From: an uncultured Clostridia bacterium | GTDB lineage: Bacteria > Bacillota > Clostridia > TANB77 > CAG-508 | Direction: 5' to 3' | Assembly: GCA_944393345.1 (NCBI GenBank) | Contig: CALXZW010000047.1 | Span: 1 to 9,523, forward strand | Length of the DNA: 9,523 bases | Part shown: positions 1-6,046 of the stretch, one piece after another | Layout of the letters: every line of letters starts with the position of its first letter | How positions within the stretch are numbered: the first letter of the stretch is position 1 | The notes under the pieces: generated by a model | What the model saw: only the letters and a program-made list of their open reading frames with translations | What the model was told of the DNA's origin: nothing | The model's database searches: none | Translations under genes and position numbers: made by a program

Positions 1-1052
1 CAGGACAATTATCAGATACAAATGGGTATAAAATTAATGAAATGAAAGATGGTTCACGTGTTGTTGTTGTAAGACCAAGTTTTTCAGAGACATGGGCGTT
101 TTTCGTAAGAAAATTTGATGTTAAGCGTGCAACTTTGGAACAATTAGTAACTTTACCAGGAAAAGAAGATGCTATAGAACTATTAAAATTTTTAGTAAAA
201 GGTGCAAGAATTTTATCAATTACCGGAGAGCAAGGTTCAGGTAAAACCACATTATTAATGGGAATGATAGAAAATATATATGAAACAATGAATATAAGAG
301 TTCAAGAAACAGCTTTTGAGCTTCACTTAAGAAAAATTTATCCAACAAGAAATATTCTTACTTTCCGTGAAACAGATACAATTTCTGGTCAAGAAGGATT
401 GGATGTTCAAAAGAAAACAGATGGTTCTGTTAATATCATTGGTGAGGTTGCAACAGACCCGGTTGCATCTTGGATGATACAAGCAGCGCAAGTTGCTTCT
501 AAATTCACATTATTTACTCACCATGCTAAAACATTTCCAAACTTAGTTACAGCATTGAGAAACTCAATGTTAAGAACAGGAGTTTTTAAAGATGAAAAAA
601 CAGCAGAAGAACAAGTTGTACAAGTTTTGAATTTTGATATACATCAAGTAAAAGATTTTAGAGGAAGAAGATATATAGAAAGAATAACAGAATGTATTCC
701 GCTTGAAAGTAAAAATGAATATACATATGACCACAGAAAAGAAAAAACATTAGAAGGTAAATTTGATAAATTTTTTGATAATGCAACACAATTTTTCTCA
801 AAAACAACAGATAAACAATTATATACATATAGAAACATATTAGAATATGTTGATGGAGAATATGTAATTACTAATCCTATAACAGCAGAGAATATTAAAG
901 AGATGAGAAACAATATGGATGACACTGATTTAGAAGCATTTGATAACTTTTTAAATAAACATTGGCCAAATGTTTATGGTCAAGATCATTCAAAACAAGA
1001 TAATAAAGAAATTGAAATAAAAAAAGTAGAACAACTAAAAAATAATTTATAA
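1..1052 (+). CDS. TadA/CpaF-like type II/IV secretion ATPase (5' partial)
   Basis: Cytoplasmic hexameric ATPase that would power assembly of a Tad or type IV pilus-like fibre. The frame is open to the left edge (reading GQLSDTNGYKINE before the first Met at position 42), so the gene starts outside the window and Met42 is internal. Numbering from that Met, the Walker A loop GEQGSGKTT is at 62-70. A Walker B-like NIIGEVATDP is at 131-140, and a His-box-like stretch THHAKTFPNLVTALR starts at 159. These motifs occur in the order expected of the CpaF/TadA/VirB11 superfamily. The gene diverges from typical CpaF: the usual GE-V/I-R after Walker B reads GEVATD, and the usual HANS reads HHAK. After about residue 225 there is a charged C-terminal extension of roughly 110 residues that I do not recognise. 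The next gene begins 26 bases downstream and encodes the membrane platform, which supports the role. The family is clear; the precise subfamily is inferred. Confidence 0.85.
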   Translation, partial: GQLSDTNGYKINEMKDGSRVVVVRPSFSETWAFFVRKFDVKRATLEQLVTLPGKEDAIELLKFLVKGARILSITGEQGSGKTTLLMGMIENIYETMNIRVQETAFELHLRKIYPTRNILTFRETDTISGQEGLDVQKKTDGSVNIIGEVATDPVASWMIQAAQVASKFTLFTHHAKTFPNLVTALRNSMLRTGVFKDEKTAEEQVVQVLNFDIHQVKDFRGRRYIERITECIPLESKNEYTYDHRKEKTLEGKFDKFFDNATQFFSKTTDKQLYTYRNILEYVDGEYVITNPITAENIKEMRNNMDDTDLEAFDNFLNKHWPNVYGQDHSKQDNKEIEIKKVEQLKNNL

Positions 1053-1059
1053 TATTAAT

Positions 1060-1067
1060 GGGAGGTG
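1060..1067 (+). promoter_or_regulatory. Ribosome binding site supporting a GTG start
   Basis: GGGAGGTG lies 11 bases before the GTG at 1079. An in-frame TAA at 1076-1078 sits directly before that GTG, so the gene cannot begin further upstream. The next possible start is the Met codon at 1106, which would cut into the first membrane helix. Confidence 0.7.
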
Positions 1068-1078
1068 CAAAAGCGTAA

Positions 1079-3163
1079 GTGGACAATCAAGTAATATTTT
1101 ATATAATGGGTGGAGCAGGAGCAGCATTTATAATAATATTAATTTTGTATGTAATTATCTCAAAAAAAATGCAGAGTTCAGAATATGCAAGAATTCAAAA
1201 ATTGCAAAAAGGGACAAAAGAGCAAACATTTTCAACTGAAATATTATTACAAAAATTATATTTGACATATGTAAAAGTACCATTTTTGAAAAGATATATT
1301 TTAAAATTAAGAAGACGATTAGAAATTATTAACATTGATGACGAATATAACACAAGAAAAAGTGCTGCTAAAATTCTTACTAAAGCACTTGCGATAGTAT
1401 TACCATTAATAATAGTTACAATATTAATAACAAGTTCAAATTATTTGTTGATGTTTATATTATTAATATTTGAATTATTTATGATAGATACATTAATAGA
1501 TGGTTCAGTAGACAAAATTGATAATAATATTTTAAAAGAACAATTAGATTTTTTTTCCGAAATTAGACATGCATATCATGAGTTCAATATGGTAGAAGAA
1601 GCAATATATCAAGTATCACAAGACGAAGAAAAAAGCATATCAAGGCAAGGAGAAAAAATTTATGAAATACTAATTTCAGATGATCCAGAAACAGAGTTAG
1701 AAAAATATTATGATATTGCCCCTAATAGCTTTTTAAAAGAATTTGCAGGTGTTTCCTATTTAACAAAAGAATATGGAGATAGAAAAGTTGATGGTGCTTC
1801 ATTATATTTAAAAAATATAAATAATATATCTCAAGAAATGCAACTAGAAATTTTAAAAAGAGATAAATTGAATTATGTATTTCAAAGTTTATCCGTAATA
1901 TCAATAGCACCAGTGTTATTATTGGAACCATTAAAAAATTGGGCTATAAGTAATTTCTCTTTTACAGCGAGTTGGTATGAAGGAAAACCTGGAATGATTG
2001 TGCAAATATTAATTTTGTTAATAACATTTTTAGCATACGTATTAGTCAGAAAATTAAAAGATAATGGTTCAACAGGAATAAACACAAAAAATACAGAGAA
2101 CCCTTGGCAAAAGAAATTATATGATAAAAAGATTATTAAGAAATTTGTTGATTTATTTATACCAAAAGATGGAACAAAAGAATATAGAAAAATAATACAA
2201 CTTCTAAAAGATTCAGCTTCACATTTGAAAATAGAATGGCTTTATATAAATAGATTATGCTTATGTTTTGCAACATTTATAGTATCACTAATTTTATTTA
2301 TGCAATTACATGCTATTGCTATAAATTATGTATATACAGAACCGACAACAGATTATGATATTATTGGTGAATTAGCAGAAAAAGATAAAATGAAGGCAAT
2401 GGAAGTAACAGAAATGGATAATTTCTTCTTGGATATGTTTAAAGGGAAATTAGATACTACTACTAATGATGTTGAAAGAGCATTTAGAAAATCTAAATAT
2501 TATGATGAAAGTATGAATGATGAAGAAATAACAGAGATTGCAAGAAGAATAGTAGAAGATAAATTAGTAATAGTTAATAGTGAATATTTGCAATGGTTTG
2601 AAGTTTTATTAGCACTTGTATTTTCAGTTGCTGCATATATGGCACCAATAGGAATATTAATGTTCCAAGTTAAAATAAGACAGTTAGAAATGGAAGACGA
2701 AGTAATGCAATTCCAGACCATAATACTTATGCTAATGAGAATAGAAAGAGTTAATGTTGAAATTATTTTAGAGTGGCTGGAAAGATATTCAAATATTTTT
2801 AAAGCACCAATTACAAAATGTGTTAACAATTATGAAGCAGGGGCATGGGAAGCATTAGAACAGATGAAAGAGGAAGTTTCATATATGCCATTAATTAGAA
2901 TAATTGAAAGTATGCAAGCAGCAGTAGAAAAAATACCAATAAAAGATGCTTTTGATGAGTTAGATTCAGAAAGAGATTATTATCAAGAAAAAAGAAAAGA
3001 ATCAAACGAAAGATTGATAAAAAGAAAGGGTATGATAGGAAAAGCAATAGGATTTGCGCCTATGGTAAGTATGTTTTGTGGATATCTAATTATTCCACTA
3101 GTATTTATAGGACTAACAAGTATGGCAAATTCATTTTCTTCTATGTCATCTGCAACATTTTAA
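1079..3163 (+). CDS. Tad/type II secretion F-like membrane platform, apparent TadB-TadC fusion
   Basis: Inner-membrane platform protein that would couple the upstream ATPase to pilin assembly. The 694 residues begin with GTG. Hydrophobic segments lie near 5-27, 99-118, 120-138, 268-288, 305-323, 392-412, 506-529 and 654-680. Two cytoplasmic stretches resemble T2SF domains: about 155-265 (with EEAIYQVSQ and the FAGVSYLTKEYGD area) and about 542-653 (with MLMRIERVNVEIILEWLERY and the DAFDELDSERDYYQEKR area). Each lies before a hydrophobic hairpin or helix, so the protein looks like TadB and TadC joined; these are usually separate proteins of roughly 300 residues each. If both T2SF regions are cytoplasmic, the topology works out consistently and puts the charged 413-505 segment outside the membrane. 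Only 26 bases separate it from the ATPase and 17 from the first pilin-like gene, so one operon is likely. The T2SF assignment is by pattern, not by a search. Confidence 0.75.
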   Translation: MDNQVIFYIMGGAGAAFIIILILYVIISKKMQSSEYARIQKLQKGTKEQTFSTEILLQKLYLTYVKVPFLKRYILKLRRRLEIINIDDEYNTRKSAAKILTKALAIVLPLIIVTILITSSNYLLMFILLIFELFMIDTLIDGSVDKIDNNILKEQLDFFSEIRHAYHEFNMVEEAIYQVSQDEEKSISRQGEKIYEILISDDPETELEKYYDIAPNSFLKEFAGVSYLTKEYGDRKVDGASLYLKNINNISQEMQLEILKRDKLNYVFQSLSVISIAPVLLLEPLKNWAISNFSFTASWYEGKPGMIVQILILLITFLAYVLVRKLKDNGSTGINTKNTENPWQKKLYDKKIIKKFVDLFIPKDGTKEYRKIIQLLKDSASHLKIEWLYINRLCLCFATFIVSLILFMQLHAIAINYVYTEPTTDYDIIGELAEKDKMKAMEVTEMDNFFLDMFKGKLDTTTNDVERAFRKSKYYDESMNDEEITEIARRIVEDKLVIVNSEYLQWFEVLLALVFSVAAYMAPIGILMFQVKIRQLEMEDEVMQFQTIILMLMRIERVNVEIILEWLERYSNIFKAPITKCVNNYEAGAWEALEQMKEEVSYMPLIRIIESMQAAVEKIPIKDAFDELDSERDYYQEKRKESNERLIKRKGMIGKAIGFAPMVSMFCGYLIIPLVFIGLTSMANSFSSMSSATF

Positions 3164-3180
3164 AAAGGAGGAAAAAATAG

Positions 3181-3203
3181 ATGGAAAATGCATCAAAAGC
3201 TTT
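3181..3203 (+). repeat. Direct repeat copy 1: 5' coding end of MENASKAL genes
   Basis: These 23 bases are identical to 3918-3940, and 4953-4975 differs at only two third-codon positions. The repeat is the start codon plus the MENASKAL codons. Because synonymous positions are also identical, the two copies look recently duplicated, converted, or constrained at the nucleotide level. Confidence 0.85.
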
Positions 3204-3903
3204 GTTGCTAGCAGGAAGTGTATTGATTTCAATAGTTGTAATTGGAGCACTTGTGTTAATGTTTAAAAACTTAACGGCCTATCAAGAAGGAAGTAATCAA
3301 AATACAAGAGAAGCAGAAGTAAAAGCATTTAATCAAATATTTTTGTCATATAACAGAAAAGATATAAGAGGAAATGATATAGTATCTTTAATAAATAAAG
3401 TGGTAGACTACAATGAAAGAAAAAGTTTAGGAGATGAAGCGCAAGATCTAAAATATCAGCCAATAAAAATAATTGTTGATTTAAATGGATATAGAAATCA
3501 ACTGCCTATAGATGGAGAATATAGATTTTTTACACAAGATAAATATACTCAAGATAATAATATAAACACATTAGGAAACATATTAGCAAAAGTTTCTGAA
3601 ATAGAAAAAGACTTCATATCAGTAGATGTATTGACTAAACTAACGAATAACTTAAATAATTTATATGATATAGATGAAAATAATACAGAACAAAAAAATA
3701 AAGCAAATGAATTGTATAAATCACTTATTCCTAAGAGAGTGACTATAAGTAGAGAAGAAGCAGAAGAAGATTTAAAGGCATATTATGAATATATACAATT
3801 TAAAAGAGCACATTTTGATTCAGTAAGCAGTGAGTTGTTATATAATGAAAGTACAGGAAGAATAGTACAAATGGGATTTAAAATGACTGGTAAATTTGAA
3901 TAG
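3181..3903 (+). CDS. Pilin-like protein 1, MENASKAL family, 240 aa
   Basis: Probable pilin or pseudopilin subunit of the Tad-like machine; no named family is recognised. It starts MENASKALLLAG and runs directly into one hydrophobic helix (about 8-28). There is no basic leader and no G/A-x4-E prepilin cleavage site before it. The core E-x-E-x3-F-N-x2-F-x2-Y (from E44) is followed by DIRGNDIVSLINK (61-73), a beta-like QPIKIIVDL (93-101) and a C-terminal hairpin around YNESTGRIVQMGFKM (221-235). At 240 residues it is the longest of the four related proteins, with an extra helical, acidic insertion near 130-205. It has no cysteine. AAAAGGAGG at 3163-3171 with a 9-base gap supports this start. The membrane-anchored exported topology is clear; the pilin role is inferred from the helix, paralogy and neighbours. 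Confidence 0.7.
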   Translation: MENASKALLLAGSVLISIVVIGALVLMFKNLTAYQEGSNQNTREAEVKAFNQIFLSYNRKDIRGNDIVSLINKVVDYNERKSLGDEAQDLKYQPIKIIVDLNGYRNQLPIDGEYRFFTQDKYTQDNNINTLGNILAKVSEIEKDFISVDVLTKLTNNLNNLYDIDENNTEQKNKANELYKSLIPKRVTISREEAEEDLKAYYEYIQFKRAHFDSVSSELLYNESTGRIVQMGFKMTGKFE

Positions 3904-3917
3904 CGAGGAGGCAAAAA

Positions 3918-3940
3918 ATGGAAAATGCATCAAAAGCTTT
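3918..3940 (+). repeat. Direct repeat copy 2: 5' coding end of MENASKAL genes
   Basis: Identical over 23 bases to 3181-3203. Identity stops right after the MENASKAL codons, so the conserved block matches the protein motif boundary rather than a mobile element or an attachment site. Confidence 0.85.
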
Positions 3941-4418
3941 ATTAATGGCAGCAGGTGTCTTGATGGGACTATTAATTATTTCATTAGCAGTATATTTATA
4001 TACTAATTTAGGATTAACTGCTAATGAAACATTGCAAAAGATTTCAGAAAGTGAAACAAGACAGTTTAACAATCAATTTACAGTCTATGAAAACAAAAAT
4101 GATATAACTATTTATGATGTTGTATCAGTTGCTAATATTGCTACAGATAATAATAAATATTATGATTTTGCAAAAAAAACATTGACTTCATCAGAACCAA
4201 CAGATTATTATGTTGCTGTAATATTAGAGGGAAATCAAATTGAATATGGTACAGAAAAGAAAGCATTAGAAATACAAAATGAGTATAACGGATTAGTTGA
4301 AGGTCAAATAAGTGGAATTAATAGTACAAACCCAGAATTACCTACATATACCTGTCAAACATTTATCAGTTTAAAGACTCAAAGAGTATATAAAGTTGTT
4401 TTTACAAAAAAGACTTGA
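3918..4418 (+). CDS. Pilin-like protein 2, MENASKAL family, 166 aa
   Basis: Second MENASKAL paralogue and probable pilus subunit. MENASKALLMAAG leads into a hydrophobic helix (about 8-29). The core E-x-E-x3-F-N-x2-F-x2-Y starts at E44 and is followed by NDITIYDVVSVAN (61-73). This is the same place as the IRG helix of protein 1, but RG is replaced by TI. A beta-like YYVAVILEG (97-105) and a terminal hairpin (about 144-164) follow. A single cysteine, C146, sits in the first hairpin strand, the same place as the only cysteine of the next protein. The start is supported by GAGGAGG at 3905-3911, 6 bases before ATG, and by the conserved N-terminus. It lies 14 bases after the previous gene, in the same transcription unit. 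No leader peptide is visible. The function is inferred, not recognised. Confidence 0.7.
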   Translation: MENASKALLMAAGVLMGLLIISLAVYLYTNLGLTANETLQKISESETRQFNNQFTVYENKNDITIYDVVSVANIATDNNKYYDFAKKTLTSSEPTDYYVAVILEGNQIEYGTEKKALEIQNEYNGLVEGQISGINSTNPELPTYTCQTFISLKTQRVYKVVFTKKT

Positions 4419-4443
4419 AATCTAGTATATAATATTATATAAT
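4415..4443 (+). promoter_or_regulatory. Candidate sigma-A promoter before the 143-aa gene
   Basis: TTGAAA (4415-4420, five of six to TTGACA) and TATAAT (4438-4443, a perfect -10) are separated by 17 bases. The -35 box overlaps the stop codon of the upstream gene. A second TATAAT at 4428-4433 overlaps the spacer but has no well-spaced -35. A weak point is that transcription would start near 4450, inside the AGAGGT ribosome site (4447-4452) of the gene beginning at 4459. That gene's own site might then be truncated, with the promoter mainly serving genes further down. In AT-rich DNA such matches also arise by chance. Confidence 0.4.
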
Positions 4444-4458
4444 CCAAGAGGTAAAATT

Positions 4459-4890
4459 ATGAAAAAATTAGCATTTTTTTTCTTAATAATAATCATTATC
4501 ATTGTTATAGCATTATACAATTATATGATTTATAAGAATAATTATAATGCAATGAAAAGGCACAATAGAGAATATGAATATTTCTTAGACAAAGAAATAA
4601 ATGGATATGAATTAATTTCACTTGTAAATAAGGCAATTGATAATAATACTTCAAAAGAAGTAGCACAAGATAGTCAAAAAAAATACATAGATAATGGTGT
4701 AGATTCAATAAATGTAGATATAAAAATGATAGATAATGATAAAACATATAATATGGAACAATTTTATTATAATGGAATAAATAACTTTGTTATGTATTAT
4801 GGAGAAATTAAATTTAAATGTACAAAATTAGAATATCATAATACAACCAAAAAAGTAAAATATATGTTATTTGAACAAATAACACAATAA
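4459..4890 (+). CDS. Pilin-like paralogue 3 with a replaced N-terminus, 143 aa
   Basis: Small single-pass membrane protein related to its neighbours but lacking MENASKAL. It begins MKKLAFFFL with a very hydrophobic isoleucine-rich helix (about 4-25), like an ordinary basic signal anchor, and has no acidic residue before the helix. Downstream it keeps family traits: EINGYELISLVNKAIDNN (46-63) matches the DIRGNDIVSLINKVVDYN of protein 1. A beta-like VDIKMID (86-92) and a terminal hairpin (about 119-139) follow, with a lone cysteine, C121, aligned with C146 of protein 2. The F-N-x2-F core is degenerate and the linker after the helix is shorter. The ribosome site AGAGGT is weaker than those of its neighbours and a candidate promoter lies just upstream, so its expression may be set separately. 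It could be a minor pseudopilin, or an accessory partner that stays in the membrane rather than being polymerised. Confidence 0.65.
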   Translation: MKKLAFFFLIIIIIIVIALYNYMIYKNNYNAMKRHNREYEYFLDKEINGYELISLVNKAIDNNTSKEVAQDSQKKYIDNGVDSINVDIKMIDNDKTYNMEQFYYNGINNFVMYYGEIKFKCTKLEYHNTTKKVKYMLFEQITQ

Positions 4891-4902
4891 AAGTTTTTAA
4901 GT

Positions 4903-4921
4903 TTCACATTTAAAATGTGAA
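4903..4921 (+). repeat. Perfect 9-bp inverted repeat in the intergenic region
   Basis: TTCACATTT and AAATGTGAA flank one central A, forming a 19-base palindrome between the 143-aa and 142-aa genes. It is not followed by a T run, so it is not a standard terminator. It could be an operator or an mRNA hairpin before the third MENASKAL gene. A TATAAT at 4929-4934 follows, but the best -35-like element inside the palindrome would be 20 bases away, which is too far for a good promoter. One stem this long can be expected by chance in DNA this AT-rich. Confidence 0.35.
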
Positions 4922-4936
4922 TAAAATATATAATTT

Positions 4937-4945
4937 AAAAGGAGG
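4937..4945 (+). promoter_or_regulatory. Ribosome binding site deciding the start at 4953
   Basis: AAAAGGAGG lies 7 bases before ATG 4953. The earlier in-frame ATG at 4917 lies inside the inverted repeat, has no ribosome site, and would put 12 unrelated residues before the conserved MENASKAL. The 4953 start is therefore strongly preferred. Confidence 0.9.
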
Positions 4946-4952
4946 AGTTAAA

Positions 4953-4975
4953 ATGGAGAACGCATCAAAAGCTTT
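4953..4975 (+). repeat. Direct repeat copy 3 (two mismatches)
   Basis: Matches 3181-3203 and 3918-3940 at 21 of 23 bases. Both differences are synonymous (GAA/GAG and AAT/AAC), so the protein motif is unchanged. Confidence 0.8.
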
Positions 4976-5381
4976 AATTATAGCTGGAGCAATTTTATTA
5001 GCAATCTTGTTAATATCTTTGGGAATTATGATTTATACTCAAGCATCAGGAGTTGTAAATAATAATGCAATGAGTGAGGTAGAAATATCTTCATTTAATA
5101 AAAAATTTACACAATATGGTTCTTCTAATGTTAGAGGATCACAAGTAAATGCATTAATAGATGCAATAGTACAAAACAATTTATCAAATGCTCAAGATAC
5201 AAGTAGGCAAGTAAAATTGACACAAACTGGAGCAAATTGGAGTGATACATCAAACTTGGCAGCAGCCGAAGTAGTAAAATCTGTTTCAGATGCATCATCT
5301 GCTTTATCAGGTCAAACTTATAGCATAACTTATTCTACTAATTCAACTACAGGATTAATAGAAACAATTTCTATTCAATAA
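4953..5381 (+). CDS. Pilin-like protein 4, MENASKAL family, 142 aa (candidate major subunit)
   Basis: Third MENASKAL copy and the most compact. MENASKALIIAGAIL opens a hydrophobic helix (about 8-28). The core E-x-E-x3-F-N-x2-F-x2-Y starts at E42, NVRGSQVNALIDAI is at 59-72, and the protein ends in a Thr/Ser-rich beta-hairpin (about 122-142). The outer part is rich in Ser, Thr, Asn and Ala with few charges and no cysteine. This is a composition often seen in abundant fibre subunits, so I favour it as the major pilin, by inference only. It has one of the strongest ribosome sites in the window, and a 62-base gap upstream that could hold its own control signals. The first 23 coding bases match the two other MENASKAL genes except at two third positions. 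No prepilin-peptidase site is visible. Confidence 0.7.
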   Translation: MENASKALIIAGAILLAILLISLGIMIYTQASGVVNNNAMSEVEISSFNKKFTQYGSSNVRGSQVNALIDAIVQNNLSNAQDTSRQVKLTQTGANWSDTSNLAAAEVVKSVSDASSALSGQTYSITYSTNSTTGLIETISIQ

Positions 5382-5383
5382 AA

Positions 5384-5390
5384 AAGGAGG
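5384..5390 (+). promoter_or_regulatory. Ribosome binding site supporting a TTG start
   Basis: AAGGAGG ends 9 bases before TTG 5400-5402. Translation from TTG gives MENAVEAL, aligned residue for residue with MENASKAL of the neighbours. Starting at the next Met codon would remove the conserved acidic N-terminus. Confidence 0.85.
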
Positions 5391-5399
5391 CGTTTATAT

Positions 5400-6011
5400 T
5401 TGGAAAATGCAGTAGAAGCTTTAAAAATGGCATTTAACTTTTTTGTTTTTGTTTTTGCATTATCTATAAGTATAAATGCCTTTTCTCAAGTTAGACAAAC
5501 TTCTCAATTAATTTTAAATTATACTGATAGAGAATATGATTATACATATATAGAAGAAAATATAGATAACGAAGGAAATATTTCAACAGAACGAATAGTG
5601 GGTATAGAAAGCATTCTTCCTACTATTTATAGAGTATATGATGAGAATTATAAAATTATTTTTGATTTTGGAACTTTAAATGATGAAGGTATATACAAAA
5701 AATGGGACCCAGAGGAAAATAATTATGTTCCAGTTAATGTATTAGATTCTAAAAATGACAATTTAGGAGATGAATTTATAAAAGACATATTATATGGTAA
5801 TACTAATACAAATAAATATAGTGCTAATAAAATTATGTTGAATTCTGGAGGATTATATGATATAATTAAAGATAAGGAATTTAAAGAATATATTGGAATG
5901 TATTATGAACAAGATGTATTAGCAGAAGGAGAGGATCCGGATTCAGAATCAAATGTACCAACTTCTAATAAAACTGAAAGAAGAGTAATAACTTATGTTT
6001 TTGTAAATTAG
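5400..6011 (+). CDS. Pilin-like protein 5, divergent MENAVEAL variant, 203 aa
   Basis: Single-pass membrane protein beginning from a TTG codon with MENAVEALKMAF and a phenylalanine-rich helix (about 8-27). The N-terminal eight residues place it with the MENASKAL proteins. The F-N-x2-F core is absent: the stretch after the helix reads QVRQTSQLILNYTDREYDYTY. A later ERIVGIESILPTIYRVYDE (65-83) may take the place of the IRG helix of the others, and ERRVITYVFVN closes the chain as a beta-like strand. The outer domain is acidic and Tyr/Asn-rich, without cysteine. Likely role: a minor pseudopilin. It starts 18 bases after the previous stop, so co-transcription is expected. No family name is recognised. 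Membrane anchoring is confident; pilus function is inferred from neighbours and N-terminus. Confidence 0.65.
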   Translation: MENAVEALKMAFNFFVFVFALSISINAFSQVRQTSQLILNYTDREYDYTYIEENIDNEGNISTERIVGIESILPTIYRVYDENYKIIFDFGTLNDEGIYKKWDPEENNYVPVNVLDSKNDNLGDEFIKDILYGNTNTNKYSANKIMLNSGGLYDIIKDKEFKEYIGMYYEQDVLAEGEDPDSESNVPTSNKTERRVITYVFVN

Positions 6012-6046
6012 AAAATATAATATATTTCAATAGTTAGGAGGAAAAA

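Noticed and set aside
644..1086. Minus-strand open frames of 93 and 63 residues over the ATPase gene
   Set aside because: They lie antisense to a clear ATPase coding region, have low-complexity hydrophobic content (Leu, Ser, Tyr, Phe) typical of the reverse of AT-rich codons, and lack ribosome sites.
1722..2829. Minus-strand open frames opposite the platform gene
   Set aside because: Antisense shadows of a long conserved-looking gene; no ribosome sites and no recognisable domains.
3878..4747. Minus-strand open frames opposite the pilin-like genes
   Set aside because: Antisense to genes with strong ribosome sites and paralogous sequence; their Leu/Tyr-rich translation reflects AT-rich codons on the other strand.
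4917..4952. Upstream ATG (4917) as the start of the third MENASKAL gene
   Set aside because: It sits inside the inverted repeat without a ribosome site; AAAAGGAGG and the conserved MENASKAL both point to 4953.
6016..6046. TATAAT at 6016-6021 as a promoter for the 173-aa gene
   Set aside because: No acceptable -35 element about 17 bases upstream; TATAAT-like strings are common in DNA this AT-rich.
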